From: Candidatus Moraniibacteriota bacterium
GTDB lineage: Bacteria; Patescibacteriota; Minisyncoccia; Moranbacterales; UBA11712
Direction of reading: 5' to 3'
Assembly (NCBI GenBank): GCA_003157295.1
Contig: PMJF01000010.1
Coordinates: 976-30,597, forward strand
Length of the DNA stretch: 29,622 nt
The position numbers and the translations under genes were made by a program. The number at the start of each line of letters is the position of its first letter. Position 1 is the stretch's first letter. Positions 21,172 to 29,520 of the stretch are shown here, in pieces. The notes beneath the pieces were generated by a model, which saw only the letters and a list, made by a program, of their open reading frames with translations, ran no database searches and was not told the origin of the DNA.

Positions 21172-21801
21172 TTACCAATTGTCTTTTAAGTTTCTCATTT
21201 CGACATATGACTCGAGACGAATATTATCCGGTGACCGATAGGGATCCAGATTGAAATATATATCCGCTTTCACCATTCTTATTTGGTCCACCTGTGAAAC
21301 CGGGGTGGCAATCGGATTATTCGTCTGGTCCGCCGGATAATTCGGATCGTAATAGGAAAAAAGCGGCTGGCTCGCGGTGTTGTGGACATAATTGCCAATA
21401 ATCGTCACGCTTTGGTCACCGCTTGGATAAACCGGTGGCGTTCCACTCGGTTCGCTGACTCCTTTTTTAATTGAAGTTCCGTCCAGAAAATAATGAACTT
21501 TTTCCGTGGTGCTATCGTTGTCAACATCAGTATAAAAAGTAAAGCTGAACTTGTCAGCGCTTTGAACCGGGTAGGCTCCCGAATCGGCTTCTTTGGCGCG
21601 CCTGATCTCTTCGATCATTATCTTAAGGCTGTGCTGGACTTGAGTCACTGACATTCCTTGCTCCATGGAAAATCCATAACGCTTATAGATTTGTTGGAGC
21701 AAGAAAACCGATCCGGCGATTATAAGACAGAAAACAAAAATGGAAATCAGCATTTCAATCACTGTCATTCCTTTTCTGTTCAATATGATATTTTTTTTCA
21801 T
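21172..21801 (-). CDS. PilW-like prepilin (minor pilin)
   Basis: From the ATG at 21801 the protein has 209 residues with a classical type III signal: MKKNIILNRKG followed by MTVIEMLISIFVFCLIIAG, cleavage after Gly 11 and Glu at position 5 of the mature chain. The rest is a soluble domain with ALTERNATE strands and YFLDGTSIKKGV, fitting PilW-type minor pilins. The frame is open to 21861, but those 20 extra residues overlap the previous gene and would make an unusually long leader, so 21801 is preferred. It is one of three pilin-like proteins in tandem, a minor-pilin set that probably primes pilus assembly. Confidence 0.85.
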   Translation of the reverse strand: MKKNIILNRKGMTVIEMLISIFVFCLIIAGSVFLLQQIYKRYGFSMEQGMSVTQVQHSLKIMIEEIRRAKEADSGAYPVQSADKFSFTFYTDVDNDSTTEKVHYFLDGTSIKKGVSEPSGTPPVYPSGDQSVTIIGNYVHNTASQPLFSYYDPNYPADQTNNPIATPVSQVDQIRMVKADIYFNLDPYRSPDNIRLESYVEMRNLKDNW

Positions 21802-21847
21802 TTCAATTCGGATGTGAGACAATTTATGCGCCATGTGCCGGTTAGGA

Positions 21848-23206
21848 TCATAGCGGTGCAATTTCGATCGATTTTTGGGTGAGCTGATTGATCATCACCG
21901 TCCCTGAATAGTTTTGATGATTTCCTCCTGTAACGCTTAGGTTATAGTTTCCACTCGAAAGCGTTGTTGGCGGGTCGGTATTGGGGGGGAAATACACCTG
22001 CCCCATTTGGCCGGTCATCATGGTAATATCCGTTCCGGTTGCATTGTAAAGGCGGACATTCGCGCCGGCTATTGGCTGTTTAGTTATCGAATCCTTTATC
22101 GTAACAATCACAGAATTAGTCGAATTTCCGGCAAGGAGCAATGTCACGTCCAAACTTTGGCCCGGAATCAAGGAAAGGGGGAAGTTGATGTTTGCTCCCG
22201 CCAGCGTATAACCCGGTTCATTGAGGACGATATTATACTTTCCCGGAGAAATATTCGTAACATTGTTGTCGCCGCCCGCATCAGTGACAAGATTTTGGTT
22301 GTAATTCGTGATACCGGCTTTCGTCACGTGATCATTGCCGATAATTCGGCCTCCCTTCAGATTGAAATGGGCGTTCGGTATGACTTGATCATGAAAATCA
22401 CGCGAGTGAATATTAAGACCACTCAAGTGATCAATAATAATGCCTTTTGTGTTTAGTGATGACGCGATTACCGATGCGTTTACATCAACAGGATCATAAG
22501 AAGTGGTTGGATAGGGCGGCGACGTCGTTATCGGCTCATATCCGTCCTTTGCAACGGATATCTGGTAGTTTCGATCCCCCGCTGGCATTCCCGTCAGCAG
22601 CACCGACCCGTAAGAATCCGCATAGGTGCTTATATCAATGTGCGGAGTAACATTGTTATTAACAATATGCACCGCCGTTCCGGAAAGTCCCGCTCCGCTT
22701 CCATCCAATACATTGAGCCGGAAAGTTCCGCCTCCCAAGTTTGTCTCAGCGCCGTCGGGAACAAACTTAGAAAACACTTTGACGCCATGCCCCGCTTGCA
22801 CTCCCACCCAAGTCACTTCCACCTTTGCTTCTTTATAATCGACCGGAACCGTATCAACGGGACTGCCGCCGGCCGTTCCGTCAAAGGAATCGTCAACGTA
22901 TCTGATATAGGTATGAACATTAAATTTTTGATTGCTTTTCGAAACTGTTTCGTTTTGCAGCAAGGTTCCCGACGGCACCCCGCCTTGCGTTCCGATGGCA
23001 TCGTAAGTCATGTTCCTGATTATTTCCATTTTCTCATTTGCCAGCTCCGTCGCCGCAACTCTGTGCTGGGATTGCGCCAGCGATTTCAGTCCTGCGCCAA
23101 AAGACCCGTACATCGTGAGGGTCACAATGGAAAAAATAAAAATCGCCGCCACGGCTTCCAAAACGCTAAAACCTCTTAATTTTTTATTTTTTATTTTTTT
23201 TATCAT
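21848..23206 (-). CDS. PilV-like prepilin with carboxypeptidase-regulatory-like domains, probable tip adhesin
   Basis: 452 residues. The leader MIKKIKNKKLRG is followed by FSVLEAVAAIFIFSIVTLTM, a proper class III prepilin signal with Glu 5. Residues about 45-150 look like a normal PilV pilin head. Then come repeated beta-sandwich modules resembling the CarboxypepD_reg/Cna-B type: one near 165-235 (GTFRLNVLDGSGAGLSGTAV with GYEP), and one near 370-445 (VIVTIKDSITKQPIAGANV and SSGNYNLSVTGGNHQNYSG), with a related region between. Such modules form stalks and adhesive tips on bacterial surfaces. A pilin of this size would most likely cap the fibre. It lies 34 bases after pilC and overlaps the frame of the next gene. 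Confidence 0.85.
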   Translation of the reverse strand: MIKKIKNKKLRGFSVLEAVAAIFIFSIVTLTMYGSFGAGLKSLAQSQHRVAATELANEKMEIIRNMTYDAIGTQGGVPSGTLLQNETVSKSNQKFNVHTYIRYVDDSFDGTAGGSPVDTVPVDYKEAKVEVTWVGVQAGHGVKVFSKFVPDGAETNLGGGTFRLNVLDGSGAGLSGTAVHIVNNNVTPHIDISTYADSYGSVLLTGMPAGDRNYQISVAKDGYEPITTSPPYPTTSYDPVDVNASVIASSLNTKGIIIDHLSGLNIHSRDFHDQVIPNAHFNLKGGRIIGNDHVTKAGITNYNQNLVTDAGGDNNVTNISPGKYNIVLNEPGYTLAGANINFPLSLIPGQSLDVTLLLAGNSTNSVIVTIKDSITKQPIAGANVRLYNATGTDITMMTGQMGQVYFPPNTDPPTTLSSGNYNLSVTGGNHQNYSGTVMINQLTQKSIEIAPL

Positions 23207-23241
23207 CAGAAATATAGTTTGCGAGTTAATTCGTAAACTGG

Positions 23242-24456
23242 CTACATGTTCTCCATCACCGAATACATCGGCAATATCATTGAGATAGCGAAAAATCCGA
23301 CCGCCGATCCAATGATAACCATTAGCACCGGTTCTATGATCGAAGACAGATTTTTTGTCACTTGGTCGATCTCGTCTTCATAGAAATTGGCCAAATTTAC
23401 GAGAACGTCAACGGTTTTTCCTGTTTCTTCCCCCACTTCGACCATCTGTATGGTAAGAACCGGAAAAAGCCTCGGATATTTTGCCAGCTCTTCGTGAAGC
23501 GATTTTCCTCTCTGAACTTCTTCGCTGATCTCACGAAAAGCTTTTTGATAAGCGTTATTGGTGAGAGTTCGGGATATTATTTTTAGGGACTCGACAACCG
23601 ATACGCCGCTTCTCGTGAGAGAACTATAAATCCTGGCAAAGCGGGCGTTGTTAACTTTGCTAACCACGTTTTTTATCATCGGCAACCTGGAAAAAATAAA
23701 GCTTGAAGATCTTTTCCCCGCCGGTGTCCTGAAAAAAACAATTAGGAACAAGGCTGCACCTATCGTACCGAAAAGAACAGTCAGTTGGTGACCGGACATG
23801 TACTTGCTTGTGGTGATGATCATTTGAGTGGACCAGGGCAAGCCTGTTTTAATATCTTCGAAAATAGTCGTGAGCTTGGGGACAACATAGGTCATCATGG
23901 CGATTCCAACTACCACCATAACGATAAGTATGACCGAGGGATAATACATGGCTCCCCTCACCTTGCTCAGCAGTTTATGCTCTTTTTCCAATTGATCGGC
24001 AAGCAGCCCCAGCACTTCTTCCATATTACCCCCCATTTCTCCAACTCTGATCATGTTCACCGAAAGCTCATCGAAAACCGGATATTTTTCGAGGCTGTCT
24101 GCCAAGTTGCTTCCCATCTTGATATCGGCTTCTAGATCAATAAGGATTTGGCGGAATTTCTTGTTTTTCGTCTGGCTGCTAATAACCCGAAGCGCTTTAG
24201 GAAGAGAAAGGCCGGAAGAAAGCATTACTCCAAGATGGCGGGCAAACATCATTCTGTCCTTGAGGGATACCCCGGAAAATATTTTTATCCACGATGCTTT
24301 CTTGTTCTTTTTAGCTTCCTTTTTTTCGTCCATAGCGGTAACAAAAAATCCCTCCGCCCGCAGAGCTTCCGCTATTAATCGCTTATTTTCCCCCTCCATC
24401 TCTCCGCGTCGCGATTCCCCTTTATTGTTTTTGGCGGTATAAATGAATGTAGGCAT
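23242..24456 (-). CDS. pilC: Type IV pilus platform protein PilC
   Basis: From the ATG at 24456 the protein has 404 residues, the normal length. It has the two repeated T2SF domains: the first around 70-190 (FARHLGVMLSSGLSLPKAL, then ADSLEKYPVFDELSVNMIRVGEMGG) and the second around 270-395 (FARIYSSLTRSGVSVVESL, then LAKYPRLFPVLTIQMVEVGEETG), each followed by a membrane region. It forms the rotary platform in the inner membrane that PilB turns to add pilins. An in-frame TTG at 24462 is ignored. The gap to pilB (117 bases) is filled by an AT-rich palindromic repeat. Confidence 0.96.
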   Translation of the reverse strand: MPTFIYTAKNNKGESRRGEMEGENKRLIAEALRAEGFFVTAMDEKKEAKKNKKASWIKIFSGVSLKDRMMFARHLGVMLSSGLSLPKALRVISSQTKNKKFRQILIDLEADIKMGSNLADSLEKYPVFDELSVNMIRVGEMGGNMEEVLGLLADQLEKEHKLLSKVRGAMYYPSVILIVMVVVGIAMMTYVVPKLTTIFEDIKTGLPWSTQMIITTSKYMSGHQLTVLFGTIGAALFLIVFFRTPAGKRSSSFIFSRLPMIKNVVSKVNNARFARIYSSLTRSGVSVVESLKIISRTLTNNAYQKAFREISEEVQRGKSLHEELAKYPRLFPVLTIQMVEVGEETGKTVDVLVNLANFYEDEIDQVTKNLSSIIEPVLMVIIGSAVGFFAISMILPMYSVMENM

Positions 24457-24462
24457 AATCAA

Positions 24463-24579
24463 AATTTCTAATTTTTAATTTCCAATTTCTAAACAATGTC
24501 CTAATTTCTCAATTTTTCAATGACAGAATGTTTGGAAATTCGATCATTGAAGTATTGAAAATTGTTTGAAAATTGAGAA
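24463..24579. repeat. AT-rich dyad repeat between pilB and pilC
   Basis: The spacer is made of runs such as AATTTCTAATTTTTAATTTC and CAATTTTTCAATGA. Its right part (CATTGAAGTATTGAAAATTG, TTGAAAATTGAGAATT) is roughly the inverted complement of the left (TTCTCAATTTTTCAATGA), so it can form a long weak hairpin. A related piece (GATTTGAAAATTGAGAAATT) occurs at 12869-12888. No gene or terminator is seen. Confidence 0.6.
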
Positions 24580-26319
24580 TTAATCTTTCGTCACTCTCAA
24601 TATCTCCTCGATCGAGGTGATTCCCTGAATGGCTTTGATTATGCCATCCTCCATCATCTTTATCATTCCCTCTTTTTGCGCTTGTTCCTCAATTTCGTCG
24701 CTAGTCGCTCTTTTAGCGACCATTTGAGAGATCGTATCGTTCATTTCAAGAACCTCAAAAATTCCGACCCTTCCCTTATACCCTTCCTGCCGGCAGCGAG
24801 AACATCCTCCTGGGCGATAAAAAACGGCCTGCATCCAATCCCTTTTTTCGAGCAATTTCTTGTCGAGCAGGTTATTCTTGGCCGCCAAGTCAAAAATATG
24901 ATCCAGATCAAGCTGCCCCTTGATAGAATTTACAAGTTCTTCATCAAGATTGTAGGCTTGCCGGCAATCGGGACACAGTTTCCTAACCAACCGCTGAGCC
25001 ATAACGACATTTATCGTTGAGGCAATAAGAAAGGGTTCCGCTCCCATATCAAGAAGCCTCGGAATTGTTCCCGCTGCGCTGTTAGTGTGAAGCGTGGAAA
25101 GAACAAGATGGCCGGTCATGGCGGAATGGATGGCAATTTCCATCGTTTCCTTGTCCCGAATTTCTCCAACCATAATGATATCCGGATCCTGGCGGAGCAG
25201 CGCTCTCAAACCCTGGGAAAAAGTAAGGCCGATCGTTGGATTTACTTGGGTCTGATTGATCCTGAACATTTTATATTCGATTGGATCTTCCACGGTGGAA
25301 ATATTGACTTGGGGCGTATTTAAAATATCCATCATTGTATAGAGCGTTGTTGTCTTTCCCGAACCCGTCGGTCCGGTCACGAGAAGCATCCCGTTCGGTT
25401 TTTTTATGGCCTGATGAATGATCTCGAGCGGATTACCCCACAAACCCATCCCTTCAAGCGTAAGCCCTTTGGAAGATTCATCGAGAAGGCGCATTACCAC
25501 CTTTTCGCCTGAATAAACAGGGAGGATCGAAACACGAAAAGCCACCCGCCGATTATCCTGTTCGATCTTAAACCGGCCATCTTGCGGCAAGCGATGCTCA
25601 TCAAGCTTCAAATTGGATAATATTTTTATCCGGGCCACTATCCCGTCTATCACCGCCTTGGGAAGGGTCATGGCATCGTGTAAGATACCATCGATTCGGT
25701 AACGCACTCGGACCTCTTTTTCATCCGGCTCGATATGAATATCACTCGCTTCCTGCAAAATGGCATGCTTGAGGAGCGTGTCAACGATTCGGATAACCGG
25801 CAGATCCTGGGCCACCTCTTCAAGAGATCCTCCGCCGGAAACTTCCTGGGAATTCTTTTCAATAATATCGCCAAAATCAGCTTTAAGGCTTTGTTCGTAC
25901 TGCTTAAGGGCGTTACCCATTCCTTCGTCCGTGGTGATGCAAGGAGAAATTTTGAGACCCGTTTTTTTCCGGATAAAATCAATCGTCTGCAAGTCTTCCG
26001 GATTGAGCATAGCCACCTTAAGCTCTGTCCCAGTTTTTTTAAAGGCCACTATCTGGTATTTTTTGGCAATCGGCTCCGGAATGATTTGGAGGATTTCCCT
26101 CGGAATGATCTCTTTTTCCAGGTTTACAAAGGGTATCCCAAGGATGTAAGAATACAACTGGCGAATTTGGTTATAATCCAAAAGCTTTTTTTCCACTAAA
26201 ACATCACCCAAGCGCTTTCCGGATTTTCCGCTTTCCGCTATCGCTTGATCGATCATTGCTTCGTCCAGAAAACCTGCATCCAATATGAAACTTTTTAGCC
26301 TATCGTTGTCGACTCTCAT
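24580..26319 (-). CDS. pilB: Type IV pilus extension ATPase PilB (GspE family)
   Basis: 579 residues. An N-terminal MshEN/T2SSE_N domain (about 1-150, GKRLGDVLVEKKLLDYNQIRQL) is followed by the hexameric ATPase core: LPVIRIVDTLLKHAI, ASDIHIEP, Walker A GPTGSGKTTTLY (about 315-326), the Asp box STVEDPIEY, Walker B DPDIIMVGEIRD, and the His box STLHTN. A zinc site is visible as LCPDC (about 450) and CSRC (about 506), as in PilB and GspE rather than PilT. It powers pilus extension. It starts within the stop of the receiver gene (TAATG), so regulator and motor are translated together. Confidence 0.97.
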   Translation of the reverse strand: MRVDNDRLKSFILDAGFLDEAMIDQAIAESGKSGKRLGDVLVEKKLLDYNQIRQLYSYILGIPFVNLEKEIIPREILQIIPEPIAKKYQIVAFKKTGTELKVAMLNPEDLQTIDFIRKKTGLKISPCITTDEGMGNALKQYEQSLKADFGDIIEKNSQEVSGGGSLEEVAQDLPVIRIVDTLLKHAILQEASDIHIEPDEKEVRVRYRIDGILHDAMTLPKAVIDGIVARIKILSNLKLDEHRLPQDGRFKIEQDNRRVAFRVSILPVYSGEKVVMRLLDESSKGLTLEGMGLWGNPLEIIHQAIKKPNGMLLVTGPTGSGKTTTLYTMMDILNTPQVNISTVEDPIEYKMFRINQTQVNPTIGLTFSQGLRALLRQDPDIIMVGEIRDKETMEIAIHSAMTGHLVLSTLHTNSAAGTIPRLLDMGAEPFLIASTINVVMAQRLVRKLCPDCRQAYNLDEELVNSIKGQLDLDHIFDLAAKNNLLDKKLLEKRDWMQAVFYRPGGCSRCRQEGYKGRVGIFEVLEMNDTISQMVAKRATSDEIEEQAQKEGMIKMMEDGIIKAIQGITSIEEILRVTKD

Positions 26320-26696
26320 TATTTTAAGTTTTCTTTTACTTTTTCAAGCACGTCCTTCAAACTGAAATCAGACTTCACCATAAAAGTGGTTGCCCCTAAG
26401 TCCAGTGCCTTTTGGACGTTATCTATTTCCTCAAGATTGGTAAGGATCAGGACCGGAATATTTTTTTCTTCTCCCTTCTTTATCTCGGCCAGAACCTCAT
26501 AGCCGTCTTTCTTGGGAAGTATTATGTCCAAAAGTATTAGATCCGGTTTTTCGTCCTTCGCTTTTTGGAGTCCTTCTTCGCCATCAAAAGCGCTGATCGT
26601 CTCGTATTTTTCTTGAGTAAGCATTTCAACCAAGGCATTTTGCAAGGATTTATCATCTTCAATGATGAGTATTTTCCTTTTGTCTTGTTCGCCCAT
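26319..26696 (-). CDS. Receiver-only response regulator upstream of pilB
   Basis: 125 residues, a single receiver domain: acidic residues D14/D15 (IEDD), phosphoacceptor D57 (LLDIILPK), Thr 86 (ILTN) and Lys 108 (MVKSD). There is no output domain. It lies between a histidine kinase (43 bases upstream) and pilB (1-base overlap), so the kinase is its likely partner and the pilus motor its likely target, in the manner of CheY-like Pil regulators. It resembles the receiver at 575-964. A direct contact with PilB is only inferred from the gene order. Confidence 0.94.
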   Translation of the reverse strand: MGEQDKRKILIIEDDKSLQNALVEMLTQEKYETISAFDGEEGLQKAKDEKPDLILLDIILPKKDGYEVLAEIKKGEEKNIPVLILTNLEEIDNVQKALDLGATTFMVKSDFSLKDVLEKVKENLK

Positions 26697-26739
26697 ATTA
26701 TTTTATTTATTGTTTATTGTTTTTTTGACTCACAAAAAG

Positions 26740-27696
26740 CTAGCCCACGGCTGCGGGCAGGCTAACATAAAAAGTGGAACCTTTGTTTGCTTCGCTTTCA
26801 AACCAAACTTCTCCGCCAAAATTGTTGAGGATAGCCCTCACTAGATAAAGTCCCAGTCCCACTCCTTCCGTCCGATATCTGGAGGCATTATTGGAACGAA
26901 AAAACTTTTCAAAAACCTGGCTGTGCTGATAGCGCGGTATTCCCACTCCGTGGTCCTCGACGATAAGCATGACCTTCTTATTTTCCATGCGGAGGATTAC
27001 ATTGACCTCGTCGCCTTCTTCTGAATATTTAATGGCATTTCCGATCAGGTTTTCCATGGCAATTTTCATTTTCTTGGGATCAACATAGACCCTGGAAAGG
27101 GGAGAGCCGTCCCGCAGATTGACACTCACGTTCCTGGCCGCCTTAAGATAGCCTAGATCTTCAATAACTTCTTGCGCCAGCTGGACAAGGCTCACCTTGT
27201 CTTTCACGAAAATTGACCGACCTTGGTCAATGCGGATCACCTCCAAAAGATCATTGACCAGTTTGAGCATCTTTTCGTTTGATTTTTCAATATTTTTGAG
27301 AAAAATGAGCTGTTTTGGGTTCAGCTTATCATCCTCTTCGCCTTTCTCCGTTTTCAGCACTTCAAGGCTCCATTTGATGACCGACAAGGGAGTGCAAAGC
27401 TGATGCGAGATAACGGAAATGAACTCGCTTTTCATAATATTGGCTTCGGCAATTTTTTTTACTCCGCCGATGATAAAACTGCTGATGGTCAAAATGAAGA
27501 TCGTGACCAGGGAAACACTTGTGACCGTTACCGTTTCGGAATAGTAACGCTGTGAAATAAAATAAGTCCCAAGCATTACAACAATGGTCACCAGTCCCAT
27601 TGCCAGAAAAAGAAAGTTGGGGCACTGCCAGAGACCAAGCCTATATTTGCGGCAAGAAGAGATAAAGTTCAGATCGTCAATAAATTTCAAAAACAT
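26740..27696 (-). CDS. Membrane histidine kinase of the pilus locus
   Basis: 318 residues, complete. Two membrane helices (about 28-47 and 57-79) are joined by a very short loop, so there is no external sensor domain. The phosphoacceptor box has His 98 in SVISHQLCTPLSVIKW; the Cys replaces the near-constant Arg after QL. The ATPase domain has the N box ENLIGNAIKYS, G1 VEDHGVGIP, F box VFEKFFRS and G2 GVGLGLYLVRAIL. The last codons (SLPAAVG and stop) lie in a palindromic element at 26741-26766. It probably phosphorylates the receiver encoded next. No PAS or HAMP domain is seen. Confidence 0.94.
   Translation of the reverse strand: MFLKFIDDLNFISSCRKYRLGLWQCPNFLFLAMGLVTIVVMLGTYFISQRYYSETVTVTSVSLVTIFILTISSFIIGGVKKIAEANIMKSEFISVISHQLCTPLSVIKWSLEVLKTEKGEEDDKLNPKQLIFLKNIEKSNEKMLKLVNDLLEVIRIDQGRSIFVKDKVSLVQLAQEVIEDLGYLKAARNVSVNLRDGSPLSRVYVDPKKMKIAMENLIGNAIKYSEEGDEVNVILRMENKKVMLIVEDHGVGIPRYQHSQVFEKFFRSNNASRYRTEGVGLGLYLVRAILNNFGGEVWFESEANKGSTFYVSLPAAVG
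26741..26766. repeat. REP-like palindrome forming the 3' end of the kinase gene
   Basis: Outer arms TAGCC/GGCTA surround TGCCCGCAGCC. The element supplies the last eight codons and the stop of the kinase gene and is followed on the minus strand by CTTTTT, so it might also weaken read-through into the receiver gene. CCTGCCCG is shared with the element at 525-560. Confidence 0.5.
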
Positions 27697-27787
27697 TTTT
27701 TTGTTTTTCTATTAAATAAACATCTGAAAAATCAGAATTTTTGATCCTTCAGTAACCCCGATTATGCGTCTTTATTATATCACAATT

Positions 27788-29395
27788 TCAATGCCCAAAG
27801 AAACCGCGCGCGAGTTTGTCCGGGATCTGGACAAGAGCCACGCCGTTGTCCGCGCAAAGCCTTTCAGTTTCGCCATCATTGACGGAACCAGAAGTGGAGA
27901 AAATAGCCATAATTCCGGCCTTGATGAGGACTTGTGGCGCATCAGGAAAAGGAAAAAAACTGTCGCTCGCCGCTATAGCTCCCTTTGTGTCGTGGCCGGC
28001 ATCTTGGGCGCGCTTGATGGACAACTCGCAGCAACCCACTCTGTCCTGCTGACCGACACCGTTCCCGATCAGTTTTCCATCATTGACCAACGTTATTGTG
28101 TTCGAATTAGAGGCAACTGATATTGCCCAAGCCAATAATATATTGGATCTCACGCTGTCATCCAAATCGCCAAAAATTTTTATTTCCGGATGGTTGTAAT
28201 CTAAGATAAAAGTATAATTCGGCTGGGTCAGGAAACCGCCACGTACGTAACGAAATCTTTTGGCAGTATCAAGGCTATCTTTGTCAAGATCAGCTAGCGC
28301 CGGATTGGTTATGAAGCGGCACTTGTCTTTTTTGCGCCGCGAAAGCGCAAGCGCTTTTTCCGAAAAACCGGCTGCCACGACGCCATCCAACAATCTCCTT
28401 TTTCCACTTTCCATCAAATGCGTCAATAACGTTTCCGCTTCAGACTCATCAAAATCAAAATTGAACATTGTCAGTCCTCCGAAGATGGCCCGCGGATCAC
28501 CTTCAACAACTTTTTTTATCACTTCGATCTTGTTGTCTCCAAAAGCCGCCCCGCAACAATTGCCATGTTTTACCGCTACGCCAAAAAATTTAGCGGCCAT
28601 ATTATTTGTTTCAAATGCCGCCACTATATGCGTCAAAGTCTGGAGCATTCGATCGATATCGCACATGTTGTTGTAGCTCGGCGCCATGTCTGTGAGAACT
28701 TTGAATTCATCAAGCGAGAGCGGATCCATTATTTCTGCCGAATATAGCTTTCCCGGAACCTGATAAGCGTTCTCGCCATATAAAGTTTCTGCGATTTGTT
28801 CACCAAATGTTCCTTCATACTTTTCTTTTGAATGAAATTTGGCCGACTTGAGACAATATTTGGAAATGACGTATTCGGACTTCGCGGCCAGCTCTATTCT
28901 TTCTTCTTTTTTCAGATCTCCGTTTTTTTTCAACTTTTCGATCACTTTTTCCCTGTCACTCGGATCGCAAATGACGATCCTTCCGCCTTTGGCCGCCGAA
29001 CGAATCATGGTCGGTCCTCCAATGTCTGTAGCTTCGATCACTGTTTCATAACTGGCGTCCGATTTTGCGATCGCATCCTCGAGAGGATACAGATCGACAC
29101 AGACCAGATCGATGAAAGGTATTTTTAGTTTTTCAAGCTCCTCCAAATCCTCGAAAACTTCTGGCCTCGCCATGAGCCCCGCGTGGATCTCCCGCGAAAG
29201 CGTCACCACCCGATGGCCAAGGATAGCTTTGCCCCCTGCGATCTCTGCCACGTCTTTAACCTTGATGCCATTTTCCGCTAGATATTTCGCCGTCCCGCCG
29301 GAGGAGATGATCTCCCAACCGAGATCGACCAATTCTTTCGCAAATTTTTCGATGTCTTTTTTGCTGTAGACCGAAACCAACGCGGTTTTTTTCAT
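27788..29395 (-). CDS. purH: Diverged bifunctional PurH (AICAR transformylase/IMP cyclohydrolase)
   Basis: From the ATG at 29395 the protein has 535 residues, as expected. PurH does the last two steps of purine synthesis. The N-terminal MGS-like domain has MKKTALVSVYSKKD, SSGGTAKYL, VDLYPL and ATDIGGPTMIRSAAKGG. The transformylase part has AVKHGNCCGA (Lys-His kept), GVGQQDRVGC and ASDSFFPFPD. The cyclohydrolase loop that normally reads KTLHPK reads VTLSRE here, so the usual Lys is missing. The end differs from typical PurH (RGFFGH). An open frame reaches 29512, but those residues overlap a terminator and look non-coding. No other purine gene is in the window; a -10 box lies nine bases from the ATG. 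Confidence 0.87.
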   Translation of the reverse strand: MKKTALVSVYSKKDIEKFAKELVDLGWEIISSGGTAKYLAENGIKVKDVAEIAGGKAILGHRVVTLSREIHAGLMARPEVFEDLEELEKLKIPFIDLVCVDLYPLEDAIAKSDASYETVIEATDIGGPTMIRSAAKGGRIVICDPSDREKVIEKLKKNGDLKKEERIELAAKSEYVISKYCLKSAKFHSKEKYEGTFGEQIAETLYGENAYQVPGKLYSAEIMDPLSLDEFKVLTDMAPSYNNMCDIDRMLQTLTHIVAAFETNNMAAKFFGVAVKHGNCCGAAFGDNKIEVIKKVVEGDPRAIFGGLTMFNFDFDESEAETLLTHLMESGKRRLLDGVVAAGFSEKALALSRRKKDKCRFITNPALADLDKDSLDTAKRFRYVRGGFLTQPNYTFILDYNHPEIKIFGDLDDSVRSNILLAWAISVASNSNTITLVNDGKLIGNGVGQQDRVGCCELSIKRAQDAGHDTKGAIAASDSFFPFPDAPQVLIKAGIMAIFSTSGSVNDGETERLCADNGVALVQIPDKLARGFFGH

Positions 29396-29404
29396 ATTTT
29401 TTTT

Positions 29405-29410
29405 ACTATA
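29405..29410 (-). promoter_or_regulatory. -10 box of purH, leaderless type
   Basis: TATAGT on the minus strand ends nine bases before the ATG at 29395. No clear -35 is seen. It supports the ATG at 29395 as the start. Confidence 0.45.
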
Positions 29411-29456
29411 CTGATTATTACACTCTAATTGTTTCATTTTGAGATAAAAATGGCAA

Positions 29457-29492
29457 GCATAAAAAACAGAGATCGCTCTCGCGATCTCTGTT
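29457..29492 (-). terminator. Intrinsic terminator of groEL
   Basis: AACAGAGATCGC, loop GAGA, GCGATCTCTGTT, then TTTT on the minus strand: a perfect 12-bp stem, 28 bases past the GroEL stop. Confidence 0.88.
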
Positions 29493-29520
29493 CTAAATGT
29501 TATAGCTGCCAACTGTTTTC

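Noticed and set aside
27764..28120. Plus-strand frame opposite the purH 3' end
   Set aside because: Shadow of purH; no motif, ribosome site or promoter of its own.
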